Both the position numbers and the translations under genes were made by a program. Of a stretch of DNA of 64,000 nt, positions 23,988-32,860 are shown piece by piece (position 1 is the first letter of the stretch; every line of letters starts with the position of its first letter). The stretch comes from a virus. The notes beneath the pieces were generated by a model that did not search any database, was not told the origin of the DNA, and saw only the letters and a program-made list of their open reading frames with translations. Location: the IMG/VR virus record IMGVR_UViG_3300031231_000003, positions 1-64,000 of that record; one strand, 5' to 3'.

Positions 23988-24625
23988 ATTTTCACCTCAT
24001 CAGGTTCAAGAGCCCACTCAGGTTCTTTGGTGAAACATGAATTAAAAGCCTTGAGATGATTTTGTTTCACATCATTGTATTTTTCAATCATCTCGTGATC
24101 AGGATCGACTTGAAGTTGATGGGTGAGCATCTGACTAATGACATCTTCCAGTGTTGAAACTTCTTTCATGTCGGGAAACATTTCTTTCGTAATCTCATCG
24201 ACCTTTCGAGCTGAATCCTCAGATTCGAATCGACCGGCTTGATTGTACGGTTTTATCCTTTTCACGAAAAGATCGAGATGCTTCAGTCCTTCATGAATTT
24301 GTAACTCACGAATTCGTTTACACGTATCAATAAGCAATCCTGAGCCCGAGTAGAAACGATCGTACACGGAACTCATGTTCAAAGGACGATCCGAAATTAT
24401 CCAGTCAACATTTCCATAAAGATTACTTTCTTCTCGTAATTGCTTTGAAAGGATATAGAGCTCATCCCACTTTTTAATCTTATCCCCCCGCCATGCCCAA
24501 GCTTTGACGTATTCACGAACAAGTTCGACTGAATAATTTCGTTTCTTTAGCTCGGCAAAAACTTCAGCGGCAAGTGTAGATTTTCCAGATCCCGGGCCGC
24601 CATACAACGACACAATGATTGTCAC
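23984..24625 (-). CDS. P-loop nucleotide/nucleoside kinase-like ATPase
   Basis: 213 residues (GTG start). Walker A GGPGSGKST at residues 9-17, a YSVELVREYVKAWAW segment and WIISDRPL as the Walker B-like strand place it in the NadR-like AAA_28 kinase group. The substrate is not clear; deoxynucleoside monophosphates or nicotinamide riboside are options. It lies beside MazG, consistent with nucleotide metabolism. Overlaps the HNH gene by 4 nt. Confidence 0.75.
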   Translation of the reverse strand: MTIIVSLYGGPGSGKSTLAAEVFAELKKRNYSVELVREYVKAWAWRGDKIKKWDELYILSKQLREESNLYGNVDWIISDRPLNMSSVYDRFYSGSGLLIDTCKRIRELQIHEGLKHLDLFVKRIKPYNQAGRFESEDSARKVDEITKEMFPDMKEVSTLEDVISQMLTHQLQVDPDHEMIEKYNDVKQNHLKAFNSCFTKEPEWALEPDEVKI

Positions 24626-25401
24626 AAAATCAATCCTTCATTTTTCAAAATATTAACATCCATTTCTGACAACGTTTTTCCTTCATTATAACGTTTTAAT
24701 GCGAATCGTCTCCGTCCTGCGATTGCAATATTTCTAACTCGCCGTTTGTAAAGTTCTGGATTTTTCCAGAGGTTACGTTGAAAGTCACCTCCCAAAAATT
24801 GATGGCGACCTTCTTCAACAAGTTTTTTATTTAATTGTGATGCTCGTTTAGACGACCATTCACGATTTTGAAAATGATGTCTACCTTCACGAACTTTTCT
24901 TAATTGAATTTCTCGAAAATACTTCGATCCCTTCTCGCCTTGAGCATGATGAGTTCCAGCAAGAGCTCGTTTCTTACTCATCGTGAGAAGATGATGCGTG
25001 CCATTTTCAACACGTAATTTTTGCATTTTACGACCAGTATCACCTTGAAACGGATGAACACCATTACTTGATGCTTGCAAATTTTGATCAGTCAAATTTT
25101 TTGAAAAAATTTTACGAGCGATTTCATATTGAAATGATGACACAATTCGCTGTGTTTTACCGCCTTTTCTAATCATTGACCAAAAAGCGTTGATCATCTT
25201 CGATTTATCTTTGCCTTCGAACATTTTTGTCAAAAGCCAATGAACAATGAAATGTTGTCTACACGACAAGCGTACAATGTTATCACTAGCATTCGAACCA
25301 CCCAAACTTTTGGGAATTATGTGATGCTTTTCAATGTAACCCGTTAGTATGTTGTTACGTGGATCATAAATGATCTGATTGTAAATCTTGTGGTAATTCA
25401 T
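24622..25401 (-). CDS. HNH homing endonuclease
   Basis: 259 residues. Residues 20-50 read GYIEKHHIIPKSLGGSNASDN..., the HNH core (EKHHIIP, N, H), then RQHFIVHWLL. The rest contains repeated short DNA-binding elements ending in GVHPFQG, GTHHLLT, GTHHAQG, GRHHFQN and GRHQFLG at ~30-residue spacing. Inserted between two coupled genes with 4-nt overlaps at both ends, so the operon stays readable. Confidence 0.88.
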   Translation of the reverse strand: MNYHKIYNQIIYDPRNNILTGYIEKHHIIPKSLGGSNASDNIVRLSCRQHFIVHWLLTKMFEGKDKSKMINAFWSMIRKGGKTQRIVSSFQYEIARKIFSKNLTDQNLQASSNGVHPFQGDTGRKMQKLRVENGTHHLLTMSKKRALAGTHHAQGEKGSKYFREIQLRKVREGRHHFQNREWSSKRASQLNKKLVEEGRHQFLGGDFQRNLWKNPELYKRRVRNIAIAGRRRFALKRYNEGKTLSEMDVNILKNEGLIL

Positions 25402-25748
25402 AGATCCTCGTCTTGAATCGCATCGTAGTGCGCGTCGTTCAAATCACCGTCAACGACCTCAACATCTTCCCAACCGTGTTTTCTTTTAATATCGTTCCAA
25501 AGATACAAATGATTTCGCCGAACATCTGCAAAACCTCGGGCGAGCGATAAGCATTGTTTGAACGTTAAACGATTCAAAACATCCTTCGTTCCATCATTGA
25601 ATGTGAAAGTTCTTTCGCTGTCGGATTTTTGCTTTTCATTCCACCAAAAACTCACGGCCTCGAATGGAATGAAGAACAACGTTTTGTTTCGCCAAAGCTT
25701 GGTGTACCAAGGTTGGTTTGAATAGAATTTCGAAGATGGTAGAAGCAT
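25398..25748 (-). CDS. hypothetical protein (116 aa)
   Basis: Aromatic-rich N-terminus (WYTKLWRNKTLFFIPFEAVSFWW) followed by a charged helical part and an acidic tail. Not recognised. Its start overlaps the stop of a 27-residue membrane peptide upstream (TAATG). Confidence 0.6.
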   Translation of the reverse strand: MLLPSSKFYSNQPWYTKLWRNKTLFFIPFEAVSFWWNEKQKSDSERTFTFNDGTKDVLNRLTFKQCLSLARGFADVRRNHLYLWNDIKRKHGWEDVEVVDGDLNDAHYDAIQDEDL

Positions 25749-25831
25749 TAACTTTTGGGGGTTCGAAGTGACTTACCAATGATACAACCTACCAACACGC
25801 CACACAAAATTAGAACAATTGATGCGAACAT
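25748..25831 (-). CDS. 27-residue single-helix membrane peptide
   Basis: The ORF MFASIVLILCGVLVGC... continues to a short basic tail and TAA that overlaps the next start as TAATG. It is a single hydrophobic helix with Gly/Cys and a Lys-Arg stop-transfer tail. The ATG sits 1 nt before the end of the UDP-sugar dehydrogenase gene. One of several such micro-membrane genes in the glycan block. Confidence 0.55.
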   Translation of the reverse strand: MFASIVLILCGVLVGCIIGKSLRTPKS

Positions 25832-25832
25832 T

Positions 25833-26807
25833 TTACTTTTCTCCTTTTTCTCTTTTTGAAACTGCACGACCTTGCAAGGCAATCCAGTCAGCTTGTGGAC
25901 GAACTTCTAAATTTTTTTCCCATGTTGCAGCAAGGACCTTTGAATCAACATTCAAAGATTTTGCCAAACACAACAATGTGTTAAGATCCTTGACGAAACA
26001 ACTTCCCCCGAACCCGAGAACCAACTTTCCAGTTCGATCATCAGGCATTGGGCCGGGGACCTGCCAGTGAGAAGTTCCGATTCGTTCATCAAGTGATGCA
26101 ATCTCAATGATTCGATCATAATCAACGTCTTGTCCGTTCAACTTCAACGCTTCACAAATTTGATAAATTTCGTTTGCATATGAAACTTTGGTTGCAAGAA
26201 ACGTGTTGATCACGTACTTGTTCATCTCAGCGTTCACCGCACTAGTCTTCACGATCTTAACTTGTGGAAATGCTTCCTTGTACATGTCACGTACTTTATT
26301 ACAAGCTGGCTTCGGACCGCCCAAAACAATGCGATTCTGATTCTTGAAATCTTCGAGAGCAGAAGCTTCACGCAAAAATTCAGGGTTGAACACAATCTTC
26401 AACCCCGTTCCCTCGAACTCCTTATTCCATCGTTCGGTCGTACCTGGAGGGACCGTAGATTTGATCATCGCAATGCGTGAACCTGGAATCTTTGACATCT
26501 CCAGAAGAACATTCGAGACAATTGTCGTATCACATTCACCATCCTCGAACATCGGAGTCGGTAAACATACGACAAAGATACCAAGAAAATTATCTTGTTT
26601 CTCACATAGTTCAACGAACTCAGTAATTGAACGAGGACGAACGCGAATGCTAGATTCATTCGACTTGGGAATGACATCGATCCCGCCTGGTGCTACCTTT
26701 CCAGCAATATCGTAAACGTAGACATCGAATGCATGCGACATGCCGGTCGTAAATGAACCTCCAACGAATCCTTGACCACAAACTGCCACGCTTTTTTTAT
26801 TTTCCAT
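25833..26807 (-). CDS. UDP-glucose/GDP-mannose-type 6-dehydrogenase
   Basis: 324 residues from ATG 26807 (an in-frame ATG at 26837 gives 334). N-terminal Rossmann loop GQGFVGGSF, STVPPGTT and NPEFLREA, and the catalytic Cys in GFGGSCFVKDL. This family oxidises a nucleotide hexose at C6 to a uronic acid using NAD. It is shorter than typical (~390-430), mainly in the C-terminal dimer/substrate domain, so substrate choice is uncertain. Confidence 0.85.
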   Translation of the reverse strand: MENKKSVAVCGQGFVGGSFTTGMSHAFDVYVYDIAGKVAPGGIDVIPKSNESSIRVRPRSITEFVELCEKQDNFLGIFVVCLPTPMFEDGECDTTIVSNVLLEMSKIPGSRIAMIKSTVPPGTTERWNKEFEGTGLKIVFNPEFLREASALEDFKNQNRIVLGGPKPACNKVRDMYKEAFPQVKIVKTSAVNAEMNKYVINTFLATKVSYANEIYQICEALKLNGQDVDYDRIIEIASLDERIGTSHWQVPGPMPDDRTGKLVLGFGGSCFVKDLNTLLCLAKSLNVDSKVLAATWEKNLEVRPQADWIALQGRAVSKREKGEK

Positions 26808-26829
26808 GGTTTGAAACCTTTCTATCAAT

Positions 26830-27039
26830 TCAATCACATGAATTCAAAAATTTTTGCTTGAATTCAATGAACGGTGAATCGCACCCGTAATGGTTATCAT
26901 GCTTGAACGTAGGTCCTCCACAGATCAGGCACATACCCGTACATCCCGGAATTCCCGCATAGACGTCACGTTTTGAAGGTTGTGGAACAACATTCATTGT
27001 CTTGCACTTTGAAATGCAATTTGAATCAGAACACTTCAT
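26830..27039 (-). CDS. small Cys-rich protein
   Basis: 69 residues from ATG 27039, which overlaps the upstream stop as ATGA; a longer open frame starts at 27105 but overlaps that gene. Eight cysteines occur in pairs (CSDSNC, CTGMCLIC), typical of a small zinc-binding or disulfide protein. Not recognised. Confidence 0.55.
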   Translation of the reverse strand: MKCSDSNCISKCKTMNVVPQPSKRDVYAGIPGCTGMCLICGGPTFKHDNHYGCDSPFIEFKQKFLNSCD

Positions 27040-27215
27040 TTCTTTGCATTCGTTCCTTCGCCCATTCGAATCATCAGATCCGCAAAATCCCACGCATTCC
27101 TGCATGTGATGTTGAAGTAATCGACCTGAAGTTGAGGATTCTCGAGCATGTACTCTTGGCGAGGCATGTGTTTTTGTAGGTATAAGGCAGCAAACGTATC
27201 ACGGGGTGTCATCAT
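27036..27215 (-). CDS. hypothetical protein, TPRDTFAALYLQ type
   Basis: 59 residues from the Met pair at 27215; an in-frame ATG at 27251 overlaps the upstream gene and is less likely. The MTPRDTFAALYLQKHM opening resembles small phage proteins with the TPRxxFAAxAL motif, whose role is unknown. A helical C-terminus (AWDFADLMI) completes it. Confidence 0.6.
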   Translation of the reverse strand: MMTPRDTFAALYLQKHMPRQEYMLENPQLQVDYFNITCRNAWDFADLMIRMGEGTNAKK

Positions 27216-27225
27216 TTTCCAAATA

Positions 27226-27549
27226 TTACTCTTCATCTCTCGTGTGTTCATTCACCCACTCGCAAATGATATCACCGTGACATGCTTTTGGTTTGCAAAA
27301 ACAACCCAACATCTTTCCCTTCAATCCAAGAACGTTCTTTCTGAACTCATGATCAGATTCAACACGACACTCAAAGTACGCTCGGAAACAAACAAGCGTA
27401 CTAGCTCCTTCACAGTGAAGCTCACCACAAAACTCACATACTTGATCGATCTTGACTGGATTACCGAAGTAACCAGATTGTCCATGACCTGGACGGCCGA
27501 TGTAGATGTCGTAAGATGATTTTCGTAAGTTAACGACCGTCGTCTTCAT
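27226..27549 (-). CDS. DUF4326-type protein
   Basis: 107 residues with VVNLRKSSYDIYIGRPG, GYFGNP and LGCFCKPKACHGDII, all features of DUF4326, a small Cys/His-containing family common in phages. Function unknown. Overlaps the glycosyltransferase gene upstream by 4 nt. Confidence 0.82.
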   Translation of the reverse strand: MKTTVVNLRKSSYDIYIGRPGHGQSGYFGNPVKIDQVCEFCGELHCEGASTLVCFRAYFECRVESDHEFRKNVLGLKGKMLGCFCKPKACHGDIICEWVNEHTRDEE

Positions 27550-28466
27550 GTTTGTCTCAGCAAGATGTCAACGAATTTATTCCAGCCATCGTAATCTCGA
27601 ACGAACTTCGCTGAAGCAACGCTGATCTCTCGCTTTTGCTCAAGTGGCATTTTCTCGATCATGTTCAAGATATCAGGAACTTGATCGATCGTCTCGTATG
27701 TGTAGAGTCCTGGAAAATCTTTCACGTACTCCGCGCCTGCACCACCAGCGTTCCTGATACACAGCGCCCCGCGACCCTGGAACTCAGCGACCTTACCCCA
27801 GAGACCGTTACGCATCACGAGTTTTTCGCCACGATACGTGTGAAATCTATCGTCACGATACACGACGGTTTCAATGTCGGAAATTGAATTCATGTACTGC
27901 GTGTAGCTTAACCAAGTGTAGAATTGAATTACAACGTTCTTCGATGACAAGTAATCGAACAATTCTTTTCTATCGGTATGAATCTGTCCGGGAAATCCGA
28001 TCTTCACATTTCGAGGTTGTGACAATTCAGCATGACACATTTGAGGAAGCAACCACATGTCACCGTGGTCGGCATCGTAACCTTGTGATCTAAGCCAGTT
28101 AGCCCACCATGAAGATGTGACGACGTGCTTGACGTTCAACTTTCTTTTGAAATCAGCGTAGCAATCAAGGTACTCTGGCATCTCATCAGCGAACGAATTC
28201 CAGGGATCCTGATCGTAGAAAACTACACGATGACCATTCAACGACTTCGCAACCTGATCAACATGTTTTTGAAGGTAACGTTGACGCATCGTTATGATCA
28301 CTTGATCGTAACAAGAAAGATCGACCTTGTCGATCTCATTGTTGGTGATCAATGAATGGTTCACTTTTGGATGGTTGTGAAGCGAGAATGACAATTGTGA
28401 ATGAAAACAATTCGTGGTCGCGTACTCGATGCTATCACAAACTTGAAGAACGTTGATTTGACTCAT
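27546..28466 (-). CDS. glycosyltransferase (GT-B type)
   Basis: 306 residues. The middle strand block VKIGFPGQIHTDRKELFDYL and the later KVAEFQGRGALCIRNAGGAGAEY fit the donor half of a GT-B enzyme, with ETIDQVPDIL as the end helix. No strict EX7E. It likely acts with the surrounding sugar genes. Overlaps the methyltransferase gene by 4 nt. Confidence 0.65.
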   Translation of the reverse strand: MSQINVLQVCDSIEYATTNCFHSQLSFSLHNHPKVNHSLITNNEIDKVDLSCYDQVIITMRQRYLQKHVDQVAKSLNGHRVVFYDQDPWNSFADEMPEYLDCYADFKRKLNVKHVVTSSWWANWLRSQGYDADHGDMWLLPQMCHAELSQPRNVKIGFPGQIHTDRKELFDYLSSKNVVIQFYTWLSYTQYMNSISDIETVVYRDDRFHTYRGEKLVMRNGLWGKVAEFQGRGALCIRNAGGAGAEYVKDFPGLYTYETIDQVPDILNMIEKMPLEQKREISVASAKFVRDYDGWNKFVDILLRQT

Positions 28467-29161
28467 AATTTGAACTTTACGTAAAATTGTCGACTAGGGC
28501 TCGTTTGCCAAGGTCGCTTCGTTGTGATACCTGATTCAATCACGGTGAATCCATTCTTGGTGATTCGTTCTTTTGCAAATTCTTCAGATACGTGAAGTAT
28601 CATCGGAAAATCTTCGTACGTTGTAGGATTTTCGATGTGAATGTTACCAGCGTTCTTATCATTCCTTCCGAAGTAAATGATACCACAAGAACCTTTTTTC
28701 ATCACACGTGATAGTTCAATGAGATAACCTTCAGCGACCGCCCAACAATCAAAATGTTGGAACACGATGAAGCTGTACACGAAATCAATGCTTTGTTCGG
28801 GAATCTGATTCGTCAAATGATGATACCCGTTGAATAATTCGTAGTTTTTTCGTCCCTGCGATTCAAGAAAAATTCTTGTTCTATGAAAGTCATTATGAAT
28901 GTCGATTCCAACGACTTTCTTGAAAAAGAACGCAGCCGGAAGCATCAATCGGCCGCCACCGAATCCAATTTCGAGCGCGGTACACTTTGATGGATCACCA
29001 ATCAATGGATAAAAATCGTTCGTGAAGATCTTATGAACGAAATCAGTGAATCCTGAACTTATCGATTCATTGATTGAATCGCAATCATTGAACCATTTCT
29101 GAAATTCGAGCTGGGTATTCGCTTTTGATGGACGGCTTGAAAAGTAATCTGAAGGTTTCAT
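28463..29161 (-). CDS. SAM-dependent methyltransferase
   Basis: 232 residues of class I fold: motif I ALEIGFGGGR, then VVGIDIHNDF for ribose binding, and the DFVYSFIVFQHF motif-IV region. Lies in the sugar block, so a sugar O- or N-methyltransferase is likely. Overlaps both neighbours by 4 nt. Confidence 0.85.
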   Translation of the reverse strand: MKPSDYFSSRPSKANTQLEFQKWFNDCDSINESISSGFTDFVHKIFTNDFYPLIGDPSKCTALEIGFGGGRLMLPAAFFFKKVVGIDIHNDFHRTRIFLESQGRKNYELFNGYHHLTNQIPEQSIDFVYSFIVFQHFDCWAVAEGYLIELSRVMKKGSCGIIYFGRNDKNAGNIHIENPTTYEDFPMILHVSEEFAKERITKNGFTVIESGITTKRPWQTSPSRQFYVKFKL

Positions 29162-29811
29162 TTCTTCTCGAATCTCACGCTCTCAAAGAACAGCGTTCCA
29201 GTTTCATCCTCAACGCATGCATTCGGATATGGATCTTCTTTGCAACGCATGAAGTTGTAAAGTTCGATTGCGGTCATCGTTTTCAATTGTTCTCGTGAAA
29301 GGAAACTATCCTTTGGTTTGAACCCCTTCAATGGCTTTTCGTGACCACTCTGCGGTCTTGGATTAACTTCGGGCCAGGCCTTAATGAAATCCACCAACAC
29401 CTCCGACGATGATCTCTCGAGCTCATTAAAGACATCGCTCATGTGACCTTTCAGTGAAAACGAATTCTGTGCATAGATCGCCCCCGCATCCAATTTATGA
29501 GTGATTCGAAACAACGTGACCTTCGATTCTTCTTGTCCATCGATTATCTGGTGTTGGATCGGTGTCCCGCCAGCGTACCTCGGAAGATCCGACGGATGAA
29601 TTCCCAGGATCATGTGTTTCTCACAAAGATCGTTCGGTACAATCCAGCTCCATGCGATCAGGAACACGAGATCGAATGATTTTTTTGTTAACGTGCTCAG
29701 CAATTGTTCTTGCGTATTTACAATCGATAATTCGATATTCTTACATCCAAATTCAACCGCATCAATAACACGGTGCGACCAATCGCGGTATCCCGCAAAT
29801 AGAATCTTCAT
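29158..29811 (-). CDS. sugar formyltransferase-like protein 1
   Basis: 217 residues. HPSDLPRYAGGTPIQHQI contains the conserved His and the folate-loop equivalent of formyltransferases, and KLDAGAIYAQ holds the conserved Asp. The usual preceding Asn is replaced (GIHPS). Best match is the sugar N-formyltransferase/Fmt fold using 10-formyl-tetrahydrofolate. It is downstream of an aminotransferase and a 4,6-dehydratase, as expected for making a formamido sugar. Confidence 0.8.
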   Translation of the reverse strand: MKILFAGYRDWSHRVIDAVEFGCKNIELSIVNTQEQLLSTLTKKSFDLVFLIAWSWIVPNDLCEKHMILGIHPSDLPRYAGGTPIQHQIIDGQEESKVTLFRITHKLDAGAIYAQNSFSLKGHMSDVFNELERSSSEVLVDFIKAWPEVNPRPQSGHEKPLKGFKPKDSFLSREQLKTMTAIELYNFMRCKEDPYPNACVEDETGTLFFESVRFEKK

Positions 29812-30512
29812 TTTGCTTTGAATCCCACGTTCTTAACGTAAAGCGTTCCGTGCTCGTCGGTGATACTTCCGTTAGGATATGGATCCTCCAAGCAACGGAA
29901 AAAATCGTACAATTGCTTCGTTGTCATGTTAGCAACGTTATCCTTTGTCAAAATACTTTCTTCAGGTTTTCTGCGAGGACGATGAACGGTAGATTCAGGC
30001 CATTGTTTCCAGTCAATGTCATGTTCTTTGCCAACACCAGGATGATCATCTAGAAACCTAGTGAATAGATCTATTGATGTGTACGTGCATTGATCAAGAA
30101 TGTCCTTCATGTTTCCAGAAAGGTTCAAATCAACCTCGTGTGACCATTCTCGCAACGAAAGTTCCGGATACCAAACTTTGAAGATTCGGTGTTTGGTGAT
30201 CTTGATACCGTCAAGTATTTGATTCTGAAGCGGTGAACCACCACTGTAAAGATCAGCTTCGGCACAATGAACACCAACGTGAAGGACTCTTTTCACCCAG
30301 TTTTCAAGCGGCTCTTCGCTCCAACCGCAGTAGATAACAAGATCGGGCGTCGAAGTAGTGGAAACAAGACCTTTACCCGTTCCGTAGTACTGAATGAATT
30401 GCTCAGATGACGAAAAACGCTTGATCGTACCGATCTTGGGGTGCTTTTTGACGGCTTCGAAGACGGGATTTGCCCATTCACGGTAAGACAAAAACGCAAC
30501 ATTAAGCGACAT
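29808..30512 (-). CDS. formyltransferase-like protein 2, degenerate site
   Basis: 234 residues, clearly paralogous to the 29158 product: GVHCAEADLYSGGSPLQNQILDG aligns with its active-site loop (the His is kept, SDLP is lost), and the C-terminal LYDFFRCLEDPYPNGS matches LYNFMRCKEDPYPNAC. The conserved Asp block is changed to EVDLNLSG. It may have another acyl donor or be a non-catalytic partner. Overlaps the first copy by 4 nt. Confidence 0.75.
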   Translation of the reverse strand: MSLNVAFLSYREWANPVFEAVKKHPKIGTIKRFSSSEQFIQYYGTGKGLVSTTSTPDLVIYCGWSEEPLENWVKRVLHVGVHCAEADLYSGGSPLQNQILDGIKITKHRIFKVWYPELSLREWSHEVDLNLSGNMKDILDQCTYTSIDLFTRFLDDHPGVGKEHDIDWKQWPESTVHRPRRKPEESILTKDNVANMTTKQLYDFFRCLEDPYPNGSITDEHGTLYVKNVGFKAK

Positions 30513-31674
30513 AAATTTCCTCGCAAATTTGATTGACTCGTTTCACGATGTGAACGATATCGTCGTCATTCAACCACCAACCAACGGGGATTGCAAAGTG
30601 GTTGTTTGAAAAATCTCTGACACCCGGTAGATCAGCTTTGAATTGCTTGAAACAAGAGTACACATCGTTCGCAATGTGAACCATCCCCGTTTCAATACCT
30701 TCTTCGTTCAACCTCTTGCACAACTGTTCACGATTGATGCCTTCTTTTACAAGCATTGAATGTACCCAACATGACGGTTCACTACCAGCGGGCGTCTTAA
30801 GTGACATCACGTACTTTGAATCACGAAACTCATTCTCGTAAATCCCTGCGTTCCATCGATGCTTTGATAGAATCTTGTCAATATGCTTCACCTGTGATAG
30901 TCCCAAGGCGGCGGTCAAGTTGTTCATTGCAAACTTGTATCCCGCATCTTCAATGTCAATCTCCCAGCGTTGCCCCTTCCAGTTTCCTTCAACATCCTTT
31001 GTGCCATCACGATCAATACCAAACCATTTCAATTTCTTTGCCTGAAGGTGCTTTTCTTGGTCACTGCAAATCAACATACCGCCATCACCGGTCGTGAAAT
31101 GCTTGATAGCTTGAAAACTGTAGCAAGTGTAATCTGCAAACTCATGAACGTGCTTCCCGTTGAACCTTGCATCGTAAGCATGGGCTGCGTCGAGGATCAA
31201 AGGAACGTTGAATTTCTTGCACAGGTCGTAAAGTCGTTCAAGCTCTGGCGGAATTCCTGCCCAGGCGACGACGATCACAGCTTTGATCAAATCTGAGCCT
31301 TCAAGTTTTCGTTGCAAATCATTAACGTCCATGCAACCTGTTTGGGCATCGATATCAACCCATGTGATGTTCGATTTTTCGTTCAAAATAGGGCAGTTTG
31401 AGGCTACACATGTCATCGGCGACGTAGCAACGTCGTATCGTACTTCCGCATGTCCCTTTGATTCACGAATATCGCACAACCTCAATGCAAGAGTTATTGC
31501 AGAAGTGCAGGAGTTCAGCAAGACTAAGTTTTGGGTTTCAAAACGCCGTTGAAGTTCCTCTTGCAATTCGGTTACTTGCTTCCCCTCGTTAATGAATCCT
31601 GATTGCAACACCTTCTTGATGTTTTTCATTGCACTTGCAACGTTGATATGAACCTTGAAAAGGGGGTACTTCAT
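30502..31674 (-). CDS. DegT/DnrJ/EryC1 sugar aminotransferase
   Basis: 390 residues from ATG 31674. Pyridoxal-phosphate fold: GFINEGKQVTELQ at the start, LDAAHAYDA with the cofactor-binding Asp, and YSFQAIKHFTTGDGGML with the Schiff-base Lys. Enzymes of this type turn 4-keto (or 3-keto) nucleotide sugars into amino sugars. It lies directly downstream of a PseB/FlaA1-like dehydratase, so a PseC-like 4-amination is the best guess. Confidence 0.9.
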   Translation of the reverse strand: MKYPLFKVHINVASAMKNIKKVLQSGFINEGKQVTELQEELQRRFETQNLVLLNSCTSAITLALRLCDIRESKGHAEVRYDVATSPMTCVASNCPILNEKSNITWVDIDAQTGCMDVNDLQRKLEGSDLIKAVIVVAWAGIPPELERLYDLCKKFNVPLILDAAHAYDARFNGKHVHEFADYTCYSFQAIKHFTTGDGGMLICSDQEKHLQAKKLKWFGIDRDGTKDVEGNWKGQRWEIDIEDAGYKFAMNNLTAALGLSQVKHIDKILSKHRWNAGIYENEFRDSKYVMSLKTPAGSEPSCWVHSMLVKEGINREQLCKRLNEEGIETGMVHIANDVYSCFKQFKADLPGVRDFSNNHFAIPVGWWLNDDDIVHIVKRVNQICEEIYVA

Positions 31675-31780
31675 ACGATATTCAAGCACATTTTGGGATC
31701 ATTGATAAATTCACTAATTTTAACACGAATCAATTTCAAATTTTGTTTTTCAAACCAAACATCTTGTTTAACCTCAAGAA

Positions 31781-32809
31781 TCAATTTGAAATTTCCTCAA
31801 TTGTTCTTCCTACGAAAGAAGCAAGAGAAGCATCTAAAATGCCTAACGTTGAAAGTCTTTGCCGCAAGTCATCCTTTGAAAGAACATTTTGATCACTAGA
31901 ATAACCAAAAGGTAAATTTGATTTTTCACTAAGCGCCGCATCAATTACATAATGAGTTAGCTCATTCAACGAGTTTAATTTCACGGTGGTTCGTGATGCT
32001 TCACTTTCATTTACCAATTCTTCATGCAATTTCTCTCCAGGTCTTGATCCCACTATTTTGATGGGTTTGTTTTCACGTAATTCAGAAAAAATTTCAACTA
32101 AATCACCAATTTTCATTGCTGGAAGAATTGGTATCCACGTCTCTCCGTTCTCACCTCGAGCGAGAGTTGTTTGAATCAATGAAACACTTTCATCAAGTGT
32201 CATGATAAATCGTGTCATTAATGGATTTGTCACGGTCAAAAATTCCGCATGTTCTAATTGATACTTAAAAAGCGGAATTATGCTACCACGACTTTCAAGT
32301 ACATTTCCATACCTAGTACATAAGAATTTTGTTCCCCCGTTCGCTGCTACGGAACCATATTTTTGACTTGTGACAACTCGTTCAGATATCGCTTTACACA
32401 TTCCATAAGAATTTACGGGCGAACAGCTTTTATCGGTCGATACAAATAACACCTTCTTGGGAAAGAACCTGCAATTATTGACGGCACGAATGACGTTCTG
32501 AGTGCCAGTCAAGTTTGTCGCTATGCTTTCGCCGGGAGATATTTCGCATGTATCAACCTGTTTCAAGGCCGCCGCAATGATGACATTATCGGGACGTTCC
32601 TCATTCAATGTTTGCAAAATCTTGTCGTAATCACGAACGTCACCAACAATGAACTTAACGTTCGTAATGTTCCTAACTTTGAGTTCGTTTCTCAACGTCC
32701 AATGCTTACTTTCATCACGTGAATAAACAATGACATCGTTATCACTTTGTAGGCGATCAATGAGTTTCTTACCCAATGATCCCGTACCGCCAATTATCAG
32801 GTACTTCAT
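31781..32809 (-). CDS. UDP-GlcNAc 4,6-dehydratase, PseB/CapD-like
   Basis: 342 residues, an extended SDR: GGTGSLGKKL (8-17), then STDKSCSPVNSYGMCK with the DK...Y..K catalytic set typical of FlaA1/PseB rather than the usual S-Y-K, and later RYGNVLESRGS. Makes a 4-keto-6-deoxy HexNAc nucleotide. First gene of this minus-strand run; the promoter should lie in the ~50-bp gap to the plus-strand 32861 gene. Confidence 0.92.
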   Translation of the reverse strand: MKYLIIGGTGSLGKKLIDRLQSDNDVIVYSRDESKHWTLRNELKVRNITNVKFIVGDVRDYDKILQTLNEERPDNVIIAAALKQVDTCEISPGESIATNLTGTQNVIRAVNNCRFFPKKVLFVSTDKSCSPVNSYGMCKAISERVVTSQKYGSVAANGGTKFLCTRYGNVLESRGSIIPLFKYQLEHAEFLTVTNPLMTRFIMTLDESVSLIQTTLARGENGETWIPILPAMKIGDLVEIFSELRENKPIKIVGSRPGEKLHEELVNESEASRTTVKLNSLNELTHYVIDAALSEKSNLPFGYSSDQNVLSKDDLRQRLSTLGILDASLASFVGRTIEEISN

Positions 32810-32860
32810 CTCAATTCATTTTATTCAAGAGAAACGAGTTGTATATTTGAGATGGTTTAA

